Below are positions 26,598-35,672 of a stretch of 64,000 nucleotides of DNA, piece by piece. Under the pieces are notes generated by a model. That model worked only from the letters and a program-made list of their open reading frames with translations. It did no database searches and was not told where the DNA came from. Made by a program: the position numbers and the translations under genes. Within the stretch, counting starts at the first letter, position 1. Each line of letters starts with the position of its first letter. Source of the DNA: Helicobacteraceae bacterium. Its GTDB lineage: Bacteria; Campylobacterota; Campylobacteria; Campylobacterales; Sulfurimonadaceae. Location: NCBI GenBank assembly GCA_013138865.1, contig WTBY01000005.1, positions 1 through 64,000 on the forward strand. The letters are read 5' to 3'.

Positions 26598-27465
26598 CAA
26601 ATATTTAGAACTTTATAAAGCTTTTTATAAAGTAAGTAATCCAAATAATTTAGAAGAAGCGATCGAGTACTTCGGTGTATTTGGAGGGCTTGATGAAGAA
26701 CTTGACACAGATGTACATATATTGGACCTTATAGAAGAAAACATCTTAGACAACTATAAACACTTTCATGCGCGTATTATGGAAGTGACAAATGGTGATG
26801 CATTATACCACTCGCTTTTAAGTGGACTATCAACTGGTGATCGCCGCCTTCACTCAGCTTACAAACGATCTAAAATGAGTGAAGATGTAGGTTCTGATGT
26901 GATCAACTTTTTAGTACAAAATGACATGATCACATTAGAAAACTCAACAGCACTTATAAAACAGCGTTCAGGTGAAAAACATTCACTAAGTGAAAAAGCA
27001 CTTTTCACTTCACCATTTTTACGTTTTTGGTTCTCATTTGTATCTCCACTTTTTAAAGGTGTATCGATCGGAAACTATGGTGAAGTTGATACTCGCTTTA
27101 GTAATAGACGATCTGAATTTATAGACCTTACCTTTGAGCTACTCTCACGAGAATTACTAAAACTTAGCTTTGCAGAAGATGATGAGATCGTAGAAATAGG
27201 TAGTTATTGGGACGCAGAGATGGAGATCGCTATAGTTGCTAAAACTAAAAGTGGTAAGACTATTGTGGCTGAGTGTAAATATACATCATCTAAAATGAAA
27301 AAAACTGAACTTACAAAACTACAAAGTAAGTGTGAACTACTAGGTTTTGAACCAGATATTTATGCGCTATTCTCAAAAAGTGGTTTTACAAATGAACTAA
27401 AAGGTATGAAAGGTGAGAAGTTAAAACTATTCAGCCTTAAAAACTTTAAAAAATTGAGTGAGTAA
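26590..27465 (+). CDS. Free-standing DUF234 protein, PD-(D/E)XK nuclease-like
   Basis: A 291-residue protein. The middle carries SPFLRFWFSFVSPLF (about 139-153), the hallmark of DUF234, which normally forms the C-terminal part of archaeal-type AAA ATPases. The C-terminal part reads GSYWDAEMEIAIVAK followed by IVAECKY, matching the E...ExK core of PD-(D/E)XK nucleases. The N-terminal 100 residues lack a P-loop, so the ATPase half is missing or lost. It overlaps the HDOD gene by eight bases and is cotranscribed with it. The biological role is unknown; DNA binding or cleavage is inference. Confidence 0.7.
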   Translation: MNNKYLELYKAFYKVSNPNNLEEAIEYFGVFGGLDEELDTDVHILDLIEENILDNYKHFHARIMEVTNGDALYHSLLSGLSTGDRRLHSAYKRSKMSEDVGSDVINFLVQNDMITLENSTALIKQRSGEKHSLSEKALFTSPFLRFWFSFVSPLFKGVSIGNYGEVDTRFSNRRSEFIDLTFELLSRELLKLSFAEDDEIVEIGSYWDAEMEIAIVAKTKSGKTIVAECKYTSSKMKKTELTKLQSKCELLGFEPDIYALFSKSGFTNELKGMKGEKLKLFSLKNFKKLSE

Positions 27466-27516
27466 TTTTTATTGGGTATTAAAAATAGACTTAATAGATT
27501 AGTTGGACTTGGGTAA

Positions 27517-27891
27517 TGGTGGAGCTGAAGGGAATTGAACCCTTGTCCAAAACCAAGCTACTCCCAACGTCTACATGCTTAGAGAAGTTGTTAAAGTTTA
27601 ATCTTGCTTCACACTACTTGCAAAGCTACACAAGACGAGCCTCAAAGTTCATTTTACGCTGAGACAGACGTAAAATATATCTACATAAGGGTTATACTTC
27701 GAATCCTATTTATCCAGAGTCCATAGGTGAAGCAGCCCACCTCCTAAGAGGGGTTAAAACTTAAGCTACTGCTAAAGCTGGGCGGTAATTTGTATTGTTT
27801 GCGTTTAAGCAATTATGAGCCGCGTAACGGAAATGCTCAGTCCGACATGCAGTTAAAAGCGTCTTGATCCTGTCGAAACCAAGTCAGCCCC
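27517..27891 (-). ncRNA. ssrA: tmRNA (ssrA), tag ANNTNYRPALAVA
   Basis: tmRNA rescues stalled ribosomes and tags the unfinished protein for degradation. The 5' end GGGGCTGACTTGGTTTCGAC starts at 27891. The 3' end is a tRNA-like acceptor and T-arm with GGTTCAATTCC and terminal CCA at 27517, encoded in the genome. The tag reading frame is at 27802-27761: GCA resume codon, then ANNTNYRPALAVA and a TAA stop. The 13-residue tag resembles the ANN/VNN tags of Campylobacter and Helicobacter. The length of 375 bases is normal and the molecule is one piece, not permuted. It converges with the DUF234 gene. Confidence 0.96.
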
Positions 27892-27901
27892 ATCTGAACG
27901 A

Positions 27902-27930
27902 ATTATAGCCTAGTTTTTAAAATTATGCAA
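27902..27930 (-). promoter_or_regulatory. Promoter of tmRNA
   Basis: On the minus strand, TTGCAT (27930-27925) and TATAAT (27907-27902) are 17 bases apart, with the tmRNA 5' end 10 bases further. This is the best complete sigma-70 promoter in the window. It lies between the cydB stop and tmRNA. Confidence 0.8.
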
Positions 27931-27933
27931 AAG

Positions 27934-29061
27934 TTAATACTTTTCACCTTTTTCTAACTCTTCTAAACTCATTCCATCACGATCCAAAATACGCCATACA
28001 TAAATAACATACGCCACTATTACTGGTACTAAAAATGAAACATAACTCATAACTGTTAACGTGTAGTGAGAGCTTGAACTATTTGCGATCGTAAGTGAGC
28101 TTTGCATATCTACTAAAGATGGATAGTAAGAGCCTCCATTGAAGCCTAGTAGTGCTAGAAGTGAAAAACCAACTAGCATAGTTCCAGCTCCACTTAACCA
28201 AATGCCTTTTTTAGAGCTTTTAAAGAGAGTTATGTAAATAGCACTTAAGTATAGAACTGTTCCTACAAGTAGAGGAAATAAAGTTAAAAATGGAGTAGCA
28301 ACTAAGCTTTTGAAAAAGTGATGAGACTCTAAAACTATTTTGCCATCTACTGAGCTGTAACCATTTAGTGCATAGAGTATGAAAAATAGAGTTACTAAGT
28401 ACAGAACAACAAAAGCCAATGCATTAACAACTAGTTTTTTTCTACTTTTAACATATAGTTTTTGGTCTTTTATGTTGTTTATAAAGTACAAAAGGGCGTT
28501 AGAACGTGCTAAAAATAGAAACATTACACCAAAGAGTAATATAAATGGCGAAGCTAAAAGCTCTAAGCCTCTAAGTGAATTATGGTAAAAACTTAAGTTC
28601 TGATCGTTGAGTGAGAAAGCTACACCATGAAATAGTGATGCGATTGCACCTCCCAAAAATATAAGTCCAACACTCCCTCCAACTACTAGAAATAGTTCAT
28701 AACCATGTTGTTTTAAAAAGTTGTTCTCTTTCTTTCTAAACTCATACGAGACAGCTTGCAAAATAAAGCTAAAGAGTATGATAATCCAAACCCAAAGAGT
28801 TCCAGAAAAGCTAGTAGCGTAAAAGAGAGGAAAAGCAGCGAATAGTGCACCACCAAATAAGACTAAAGTTGTAAACATTAACTCCCATTTTCTCCCTAGC
28901 GAGTTTACGATCAAGTCTTTTTCATTTTCATTTGAACCAAGCTCAAAAATTAGGCTCTGTCCACCAAACACAAACGACATAAAAACTAAAATAGCTCCGA
29001 TCACACTTATTAAAAACCACCAGTACTCTTGAAGAGCAAGAAGTGAAAAAGTTTCAAACAT
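27934..29061 (-). CDS. cydB: Cytochrome bd-type quinol oxidase subunit II
   Basis: Subunit II of the bd oxidase in the inner membrane, which stabilises CydA and its hemes. The 375-residue protein has about eight or nine membrane segments. The N-terminal ALQEYWWFLISVIGAILVFMSFVFGGQ matches the usual CydB start region, where a Trp and Gly-rich helix are conserved. The C terminus ends with a short charged tail. It is translated from ATG sharing one base with the cydA stop (TAATG), with AAGGAG in front, so the pair is coupled. It is the last gene before tmRNA. Confidence 0.93.
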   Translation of the reverse strand: MFETFSLLALQEYWWFLISVIGAILVFMSFVFGGQSLIFELGSNENEKDLIVNSLGRKWELMFTTLVLFGGALFAAFPLFYATSFSGTLWVWIIILFSFILQAVSYEFRKKENNFLKQHGYELFLVVGGSVGLIFLGGAIASLFHGVAFSLNDQNLSFYHNSLRGLELLASPFILLFGVMFLFLARSNALLYFINNIKDQKLYVKSRKKLVVNALAFVVLYLVTLFFILYALNGYSSVDGKIVLESHHFFKSLVATPFLTLFPLLVGTVLYLSAIYITLFKSSKKGIWLSGAGTMLVGFSLLALLGFNGGSYYPSLVDMQSSLTIANSSSSHYTLTVMSYVSFLVPVIVAYVIYVWRILDRDGMSLEELEKGEKY

Positions 29062-30596
29062 TACTCAGCTCCTTTCGAAAAGCCATGAGTGATCTCTTTT
29101 AGCATTATTCTGATCTCTGCTATTAAAAGAGTTGTAAAGGTAAAAGCAAAGAGCCAAAATGTAATAGCTACTGAGTCACTATCTAAGTTAGAGACACCTT
29201 TAAAAGTAGGAAGCATTTCGTAAATAACCCAAGGTTGACGACCAACTTCTGCTAAAACCCAACCAGACTCTCCCGCAACAAAAGCTAGTGGAAAAGTCAA
29301 AATACTAACATAAAGAAACCATTTTTTATTCTCTAAAGTGTTAAATATACTAAAGTAAAGAGTAGCTATAAAAAAGATAATAAAATAACTACCAAGTCCA
29401 ACCATTATGTGAAAGCTGTAAAAACTCAAAGATGTATTTGGAATGATCTGTTCTGGTGTATTTAGATAGCCATAACCCATGTACGGACGTAGAGGATCGA
29501 AAAGTTCTTTTGCTAGTTTCATCTTTTCAAGGTTATTCACTTTTTTTGCTTTAACATAGGCTGAGTAGTAGTGAAGTGCCATTTTACCACGTCTTATTTT
29601 CTCACTAGCACTCATTATATTTTGAGCTTTGTTTCCATAAACTAAGTCATCGATCCCTGGAACAAAAGCATCTATATTGTGTTGTGCTAAAAAAGAGAGA
29701 GCATAAGGAATAGCTAGATCTCCTAAGAAAAATGGCTCATCTGATCCGACACTATAAGCAGGGTTAACAAGACCAAAAAGAACTAATTCCTCTTTTATAC
29801 CACCTTTTACTAATCCCTCCATAGCTGCTAGTTTTGTTGGTTGTTTTTGTGCAACCTCATAAGCAGATCTATCTCCTGTAAAAGCTAAATATAGTGAAGC
29901 TAAAAGTCCAAACGACGAAGCTATTAAAATTGATTTTTTGGCTAAAAAAGTATCACGTTTTTTTAATAAAAACCATGCACTAACTGCGATCATAAAAAGT
30001 GCACCAGTTACAAAGCCACTTGAAATTGTGTGTAAAAACTTGCTAACAGCTACTGGAGAGAGAAGAACATCGAAAAAGTTGATCATCTCATTTCTTCCGC
30101 TGTCCATGTTGAAGTATGTTCCTGTTGGGAACTGCATCCATCCATTTGCTACTAAGATCCATAGTGCTGAAAGGTTAGACCCGATCGCTACCATCCAAGT
30201 TGAGAAGAGGTGTGCTTTTTTACTTACTTTATTCCAACCAAAAAACATTAATGCAAAAAAAGTACTCTCTAAAAAGAAAGCCATCATACCCTCGATCGCT
30301 AATGGTGCACCAAAAATATCACCTACGATCCATGAGTATGAAGACCAGTTTGTTCCAAACTCAAACTCCATTATGATCCCAGTTGCAACTCCGATCGCAA
30401 AGTTAATGGCAAAGAGTTTCATCCAGAACTGAGTCATTATTTTGTATTGAATATCGTTAGTTTTAACGTAGAGACTCTCCATGATCGCTAGTAAAAAAGA
30501 GAGTCCTAGAGTTAGTGGCACAAAAAGCCAGTGGAACATTGCAGTTAGAGCGAATTGAGCTCTAGAGTAGTCTATAAGTAGATCAAAATCGCTCAA
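29061..30596 (-). CDS. cydA: Cytochrome bd-type quinol oxidase subunit I
   Basis: The catalytic subunit, oxidising quinol and reducing oxygen to water with high affinity. The 511-residue protein has about nine membrane helices. Likely heme ligands lie in RAQFALTAMFHWLFVPLTLG (His about 22) and SKFLHTISSGF, and the conserved SGWVLAEVGRQPW motif is present. The periplasmic Q-loop region is present but the long E. coli-type insertion was not seen. The start is TTG at 30596, 12 bases after the tpx stop, with no clear ribosome binding site, so it may be coupled to tpx translation. The tpx-cydA-cydB order suggests a common oxygen or peroxide response. Confidence 0.94.
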   Translation of the reverse strand: MSDFDLLIDYSRAQFALTAMFHWLFVPLTLGLSFLLAIMESLYVKTNDIQYKIMTQFWMKLFAINFAIGVATGIIMEFEFGTNWSSYSWIVGDIFGAPLAIEGMMAFFLESTFFALMFFGWNKVSKKAHLFSTWMVAIGSNLSALWILVANGWMQFPTGTYFNMDSGRNEMINFFDVLLSPVAVSKFLHTISSGFVTGALFMIAVSAWFLLKKRDTFLAKKSILIASSFGLLASLYLAFTGDRSAYEVAQKQPTKLAAMEGLVKGGIKEELVLFGLVNPAYSVGSDEPFFLGDLAIPYALSFLAQHNIDAFVPGIDDLVYGNKAQNIMSASEKIRRGKMALHYYSAYVKAKKVNNLEKMKLAKELFDPLRPYMGYGYLNTPEQIIPNTSLSFYSFHIMVGLGSYFIIFFIATLYFSIFNTLENKKWFLYVSILTFPLAFVAGESGWVLAEVGRQPWVIYEMLPTFKGVSNLDSDSVAITFWLFAFTFTTLLIAEIRIMLKEITHGFSKGAE

Positions 30597-30608
30597 TTAG
30601 TATACTTT

Positions 30609-31121
30609 TTAAACCGTTGTGTCTTTAAGTGCTTCTAACACTTCGTCATAGTTAGGCTCATCTGTTACTTCATTTACAACTTGTTTGTAAGAGATAACAC
30701 CACTTTTATTTACAACAAAAATAGCTCTTGCACAAAGACCTTTTAGCTTGTTGTCTTTCATAAGAACACCATACGCTTTAGAAAAATCTTTATCAACATA
30801 ATCAGAAAGTACTGTTAAATTGTCGATCCCTTGAGTTGAACAGAATTTTTGTGAAGCAAAAGGAAGGTCCATACTAATAACAGAAGTGTGAACAATGTCT
30901 AAAGTAGCAACAAGGTTGTTAAACTTAGTAGTCTCCATTGCGCAAGTACCAGTGTCAAGTGATGGAACCGTAATAATAAGTTGAACTTTCTCGTTCTCTC
31001 CACCAACTGTAATGTCGTCTAAGTTAGCATCAACTAACGATATTTGTGGTGCTTTGTCGCCAACATTTAGTTCATTTCCGCCTAATGTTACATCTGTACC
31101 TTTAAAGTGTGTCATAGCCAT
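30609..31121 (-). CDS. tpx: Thiol peroxidase (Tpx-type peroxiredoxin)
   Basis: An atypical two-Cys peroxiredoxin that removes hydrogen peroxide and alkyl hydroperoxides using thioredoxin. The 170-residue length and layout fit Tpx: peroxidatic Cys60 in SLDTGTCAMET and resolving Cys94 in SQKFCSTQGI-type context, plus the late ARAIFVVNKSGVI strand. The ATG at 31121 is preferred because GGAG precedes it by seven bases; a start four codons upstream has no such site. It is the first gene of a run into cydAB. Confidence 0.94.
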   Translation of the reverse strand: MAMTHFKGTDVTLGGNELNVGDKAPQISLVDANLDDITVGGENEKVQLIITVPSLDTGTCAMETTKFNNLVATLDIVHTSVISMDLPFASQKFCSTQGIDNLTVLSDYVDKDFSKAYGVLMKDNKLKGLCARAIFVVNKSGVISYKQVVNEVTDEPNYDEVLEALKDTTV

Positions 31122-31184
31122 AATGTTCTCCATAAAAAAATTTCTCTAGTATATAGTTAAGAAGATTAAAGTAAAATAACATTA

Positions 31185-31760
31185 ATGAAAATCATAAGTG
31201 AACATACTACTAATACGTTAGAAATTAAAAAATCTAAATTCATAGCACATATAACTCCATTCTCTAAATATGAGAAACTTTTAGCAACTTTAAAAGAGGA
31301 ACATCCTAAAGCAAGACACTTTGTAACTGCTTTTAGATATTTAAATGAGTTTGGACAAGTAGTAGAGGGTTGTAGTGATGATGGAGAGCCTAAAGGAACT
31401 TCGGGTAAGCCTACTTTAGCAGTCTTGCAAGGAAGTGAGCTTATAAATGTAGGTGTAGTTACAGTTCGTTACTTTGGTGGAACTCGCTTAGGAACTGGTG
31501 GACTTGTACGAGCTTATGGTGACGCTACTAATGAAGTGATCGCACTTTGTGAGCTTAGTGAATATAAAAAACTTTTAAACTTAAGAGTCTCGTGTGAATA
31601 CACAAACGTAACAAAACTAGAGTATGAGTGCTCAAACTTAGCGATCGAGATAGTTGAAAAAGAGTTTAATAGTGATGTTGTTTTTACACTAAATAGTACA
31701 AAAGAGCTTTTTAGTGAGTTGTTAGAAAAGCTTAAAAGGTTGGTAACAGTTCTTGATTGA
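31185..31760 (+). CDS. YigZ/IMPACT family protein (UPF0029)
   Basis: A 191-residue cytoplasmic protein of the YigZ/IMPACT family, whose eukaryotic member interferes with GCN1-dependent kinase activation. The bacterial role is not established. The family motifs are KSKFIAHITP at the start, CSDDGEPKGTSGKP, and VVTVRYFGGTRLGTGGLVRAYGDA, followed by a C-terminal ferredoxin-like part. No strong ribosome binding site is visible. It overlaps the MFS gene by eight bases. Confidence 0.9.
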   Translation: MKIISEHTTNTLEIKKSKFIAHITPFSKYEKLLATLKEEHPKARHFVTAFRYLNEFGQVVEGCSDDGEPKGTSGKPTLAVLQGSELINVGVVTVRYFGGTRLGTGGLVRAYGDATNEVIALCELSEYKKLLNLRVSCEYTNVTKLEYECSNLAIEIVEKEFNSDVVFTLNSTKELFSELLEKLKRLVTVLD

Positions 31761-32958
31761 TAATAAAAGCTCACGTCTAAAAGCTGTAACACATGGCTTT
31801 TTTCTCTCGATCACAACTACGATCGCAGAGCCTTCGATCATACTTCCTTTAATTGTGAGTTACTTTGGTGGAACTGCTTTAGTTGTAGGTATTTTAACTT
31901 CACTTATAAAAGGTGGAGCTATCTTTGTTCAGCTTTTTGCGGCTTTTGGAGCACAAAACCTCTCTTATGTTCAGCCACACTTACGTTATGTATTTTTAAC
32001 TCGCTTTCTCTCTTGGTTTGGGATCGGAGTTGCCATATACTTTTTTGGTGAAAACTACCCAACTCTCACACTTTACCTTATAGGTTTAGGACTTTTTACT
32101 TTCTCTTTTGCCGCTGGTTTTGGAACAATTTATTTTAACGAGCTTTTAGCAAAAGTATTTACCAACAGGTATAGAGCAAAAGTATTTGCAGGTCGTCAAA
32201 TGGCGGCAGGAGTAGGCGCACTTATTAGTGGAGCGATCGCAGGTGCTATGTTAGAGTATTATGAACCACCTTACTCTTATGCGTACCTCTTTATGTTAAG
32301 TTCGTTTATGATGGCATTAGGGATCGCGGCTTTCATAAGTATACCTGAGCCTAAAAAGACAAACTTGAGTGTTAAAGAGAGTAGTTTTAAAGAGTTTATA
32401 AAAAATGCAATGATCACACTTAAAGCAGATGAAGTACTTAGGTTGCAAATAGTTACCTATTTAATCTCATACACCTACTTACTCTCTATGCCTTTTATTA
32501 TTTTAGATGCAAGTTCAAAAATAGCACTTAATGGAATAGAAATAGGCTATTTGCTAACTACACAGATCGTAGGTGCAATGTTTAGTAACTTGCTTTGGGC
32601 AAAGTTAGCACATAACTCACAAATAAGACTACTAATAACTTTAGCATTTATTTTGCATATTGCAGCATTAAGTGTAGCACTGTTTGCAAATACTCTCTTT
32701 ATGTATATGGTAGTCTTTGCACTTTTAGGATCTGCGATCGATGGTATGCGTTTAGCTTTTTCAAATAACATTTTAACGATCGCACCAGAAGATAAACGTC
32801 CTGTCTACATTGCACTACAGTCAAACCTAACTTCGATCGGACTCTTCTTCTCTATCCCTGGTGCTTTTATTTTAGCGGCATACTCTTATGAGGTCTTATA
32901 TATGTTTACAATTTTTACTTTAGTGAGCGGACTTGTCTATTTTAGACTTAAAACTTAA
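31753..32958 (+). CDS. Major facilitator superfamily transporter
   Basis: A 401-residue protein with about twelve hydrophobic segments, hence a typical MFS permease in the inner membrane. A Gly/Ala-rich stretch, GVGALISGAIAGAML, resembles the pore-lining helix of MFS proteins, and a basic loop follows the fourth segment (TNRYRAKVFAGRQ). No substrate-specific motif was recognised. It starts at TTG 31753, eight bases inside the yigZ-type gene, and ends shortly before a good terminator, so the two genes form one unit. Confidence 0.85.
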   Translation: MIDNKSSRLKAVTHGFFLSITTTIAEPSIILPLIVSYFGGTALVVGILTSLIKGGAIFVQLFAAFGAQNLSYVQPHLRYVFLTRFLSWFGIGVAIYFFGENYPTLTLYLIGLGLFTFSFAAGFGTIYFNELLAKVFTNRYRAKVFAGRQMAAGVGALISGAIAGAMLEYYEPPYSYAYLFMLSSFMMALGIAAFISIPEPKKTNLSVKESSFKEFIKNAMITLKADEVLRLQIVTYLISYTYLLSMPFIILDASSKIALNGIEIGYLLTTQIVGAMFSNLLWAKLAHNSQIRLLITLAFILHIAALSVALFANTLFMYMVVFALLGSAIDGMRLAFSNNILTIAPEDKRPVYIALQSNLTSIGLFFSIPGAFILAAYSYEVLYMFTIFTLVSGLVYFRLKT

Positions 32959-32967
32959 TTAAAATTT

Positions 32968-32997
32968 AAAGTAAATAGCTGTATTTACTTTTTGTTA
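32968..32997 (+). terminator. Rho-independent terminator after the MFS gene
   Basis: AAAGTAAATA (32968-32977) and TATTTACTTT (32982-32991) form a perfect 10-bp stem with loop GCTG, running into TTTG. The stem is AT-rich but perfect. It separates the MFS unit from the secreted-protein cassette. Confidence 0.65.
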
Positions 32998-33020
32998 ATT
33001 AAGGAATAAATTATTTATGA

Positions 33021-33026
33021 TATAAT
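33021..33026 (+). promoter_or_regulatory. TATAAT -10 box for the lipoprotein/secreted-protein cassette
   Basis: TATAAT in the context GATATAATAAAC lies 27 bases upstream of the ATG at 33053, just after the preceding terminator. No -35 is evident. Confidence 0.55.
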
Positions 33027-33052
33027 AAACACAAAGAAAGGTACTTTATAAG

Positions 33053-33415
33053 ATGAATTATTTTTTTAAAACTATTATATATATATTTATTATCATTTTT
33101 ATAACTGCTTGTGGTGGAGGTGGTAGTGGAGGTACAACAGAAACTGTTGTTCCTTCTACTACTAATACAGTTGTTTCTAGTGGTTCAAGCTCTGGAAGCT
33201 CTGGAAGTGCTGGAGGAGGTAGCTCAGGTGGTGGAACTACTACAATTGCTATAGCAGACTGTCAAACACCAGATCTACTCAGTGCTTACACAACTGTACA
33301 AACTGGCGATAGTATCGTGAACGATTCAACTCCAACTACTATAGATACATTTCAAAATATTGATGGATCTAGAAAAATATGTGTTTTAACTGGCTCGGCA
33401 CATATTGAAAGGTAA
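33053..33415 (+). CDS. Gly/Ser-rich lipoprotein
   Basis: A 120-residue protein with a lipoprotein signal: hydrophobic segment 5-17 and lipobox ITAC with Cys20. Directly after the Cys come low-complexity Gly/Ser/Thr-rich stretches (about 21-64) that look like a flexible linker. A small C-terminal part follows with two Cys and the ending CVLTGSAHIER. I recognise no domain. The stop is three bases before the large secreted protein gene, so they are cotranscribed. Confidence 0.75.
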   Translation: MNYFFKTIIYIFIIIFITACGGGGSGGTTETVVPSTTNTVVSSGSSSGSSGSAGGGSSGGGTTTIAIADCQTPDLLSAYTTVQTGDSIVNDSTPTTIDTFQNIDGSRKICVLTGSAHIER

Positions 33416-33418
33416 ATT

Positions 33419-35602
33419 ATGAAATATATATTTAGAGTAATGTTACTACTTTGTGCTTTTGTAGCTTCACTCAATGCTACGACTTATACACTTGGCGGGG
33501 TAGGAACTACACTTGGTGAACTAAAAATTACTTTAAATGATGCTGGTACAATGAAAGTTGATAGAAATATTTCCGGCACTTGGGACAAACAATATTATAG
33601 TACTAGTGGTGGAGGTTATATGGTCATCAATTATGATGGTTTAGGTACTCCACTAATACAAGGTAAGTCAACAACTTTTGGTGGTACTTCTCCATATGCA
33701 GAAGGCACAATAAGTAATGGATATTTTAAAGAGTGGAAAAATGGTACAGCGGACAACAACATAACACTTCGTTATGAATTAGAGTACACTAGCCCAAATC
33801 AATACTTTAAACACAAATGGTCTATAACAAATAATAGTGGTAGTACTAAGAATGATGTAGTGTTTATCCGTGGAGTTGATACTTATTTAAGTGGTGGAGA
33901 TAGTGGTGCTGGTACTTGGAATGCTAATACAAATACAGTAGGAGTTAAAAAAGTTGTTGATGGTAAAGAGCAAACCTTAACTTTAAAAGGTATTACTACT
34001 CCATCAGGTTATTCAAGTAAGGGCTATAATTTAATACAAGCTGATGCATACAGTGGTGATCTTAAAAATGACTTGAATACAAATTCGAGTACAGACAATG
34101 GTTATGGAATGGAGTGGAATACAACAAGTATAGCTAATAGTGAAACTTGGTCTATAACTGCATATGAGAGTTTTACATTTAGCTCACTTGAAGTTAATGC
34201 ACCTGTTAAAAAACAGTGTTATATAGGTACTACTTGTACTCTATCATTTAGTGTAAAAAATATTCATGCTACTGACAGTGATACTATAACTTTAAGTAAA
34301 TCGAACTCAAAAAATTGGTCTTCTACTTTGGATCAAACAAGCTCTTTTGTCTTGGCAACTGCAGAAACTAAAACAGTTGAGTACAATATAACTATTCCAC
34401 ATAATTCTACAGTGGGTGAACAGAGCGAACTTTTTTTAACAGCTACGGGTTTATCTAACTCGCAAATGGCTATTGGTTTGGTAGAAGCATACGATGATCC
34501 ATCAGTTAACGCCGAACCAGTATTTGCAGATGGAGAAGTAACAAATATTATGGTTGCACAAGCTCCTGTAGAATATACTATTTCTATAGGTGCTACTGAT
34601 TCTGATACTGATGCTAATAATTTGGTGTGGAGTATTAGTGACTCATATTTTGGCAATACTAGCATAGATAAAAATACAAGTACTACGAATGAAACTAATG
34701 CAACATATAAATATACAAGTACAAATGGAACATACAAAACAGACAAAATAACTATAACATTGACAGATCCATCTGATTCAAGTAAAGCTGAGTTGACAAT
34801 AAATCTAACACGTTTAGATGATGTTGGAGTAAGTACAGGTACTTTTGATGCAACTCCGACTGTTATTTCTGGTACTAACATATATACTGTCCCATTAGAT
34901 GATACAGATAGTAATAACGTTGATGTAAACATATCAACCTCTCAAAGTGGTGTAACATCAGTTAAACAGACAAACTATGTAGAGACAAAAAAAGATGATG
35001 TTAGTAACTCTGATGGTACAACTTCAAACTTCAATATTAAAGTTTATAATAATGGTCAAAGCGAAAGTCTTATAAAAAATATTGCTGCAAATGGAGATGA
35101 AAAAATCTCTACTATTAAGATGATGTCTTTAGGTGGACAAATTAGTTTTGATGATAAAAATATAACAGCATCCGTAAAAGACAGTAATATAACAGCTAGA
35201 GTTGATTCAAATGGAACTGTTACTTCAACTATAGAGAGTGGCGGTAAAGTTACAACAGTTAGTACATTAGCAGACGAGACAACAAAAATAAATGGAGTAG
35301 ATGCAACTATTCAAAGCTCGATCGTAACTATAGATGCTTCGAATAATGTAGAGACTGTAGTTGAAGTAAAAAAATCTGATGGCACAATTTTAAAAGCTAT
35401 TACAACGACAAGTTCAGATGGAACAGTAATAGTAAAAGTGGTAACAGAAAATTCAACTACTGGTGTCATAAGTACACCTATTAAAATATTTGCTGATACT
35501 TCTCCTTATCCTGTTGGAAGTAGTGTTAAAATTGAAAATATAGATGGTGAATTATATATTAAGTCCAATATGCCTATAACATCAAATATGAAAGTACAAT
35601 AA
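33419..35602 (+). CDS. Large secreted beta-rich protein, adhesin-like
   Basis: I do not recognise this 727-residue protein. A signal peptide (about 1-20, ending LNA) indicates export. Residues about 21-260 look like a beta-sandwich with many Gly, Asn, Thr and Tyr. Residues about 270-355 resemble an Ig-like domain (CTLSFSVKNIHATDSDTITL). Residues about 365-465 include a cadherin-like motif (DSDTDANNLVWSIS). The last 250 residues contain degenerate short beta repeats with Ser/Asp-Gly-Thr turns. There is no visible LPXTG, autotransporter barrel or type 9 sorting tail, so the anchoring route is unclear. Codons are more AT- and Asn/Thr-rich than in neighbours. Confidence 0.72.
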   Translation: MKYIFRVMLLLCAFVASLNATTYTLGGVGTTLGELKITLNDAGTMKVDRNISGTWDKQYYSTSGGGYMVINYDGLGTPLIQGKSTTFGGTSPYAEGTISNGYFKEWKNGTADNNITLRYELEYTSPNQYFKHKWSITNNSGSTKNDVVFIRGVDTYLSGGDSGAGTWNANTNTVGVKKVVDGKEQTLTLKGITTPSGYSSKGYNLIQADAYSGDLKNDLNTNSSTDNGYGMEWNTTSIANSETWSITAYESFTFSSLEVNAPVKKQCYIGTTCTLSFSVKNIHATDSDTITLSKSNSKNWSSTLDQTSSFVLATAETKTVEYNITIPHNSTVGEQSELFLTATGLSNSQMAIGLVEAYDDPSVNAEPVFADGEVTNIMVAQAPVEYTISIGATDSDTDANNLVWSISDSYFGNTSIDKNTSTTNETNATYKYTSTNGTYKTDKITITLTDPSDSSKAELTINLTRLDDVGVSTGTFDATPTVISGTNIYTVPLDDTDSNNVDVNISTSQSGVTSVKQTNYVETKKDDVSNSDGTTSNFNIKVYNNGQSESLIKNIAANGDEKISTIKMMSLGGQISFDDKNITASVKDSNITARVDSNGTVTSTIESGGKVTTVSTLADETTKINGVDATIQSSIVTIDASNNVETVVEVKKSDGTILKAITTTSSDGTVIVKVVTENSTTGVISTPIKIFADTSPYPVGSSVKIENIDGELYIKSNMPITSNMKVQ

Positions 35603-35672
35603 ACCTTTCAGTTATAAATATGTTCATTATGATAAGATCCTTGAAAAATTAATATATGTAAAAGAGTTGTAT

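Noticed and set aside
27466-27490. AT-only inverted repeat between the DUF234 gene and tmRNA as terminator
   Set aside because: A seven-base stem of only A/T pairs is expected often in this AT-rich sequence; no GC pairs support folding.
34333-34932. 199-residue minus-strand frame opposite the large secreted protein
   Set aside because: It is long but Val/Ser/Leu-rich low complexity mirrors the Thr/Asn-rich sense strand; no start signal and no recognisable domain, while the sense gene has a signal peptide and ribosome binding site.
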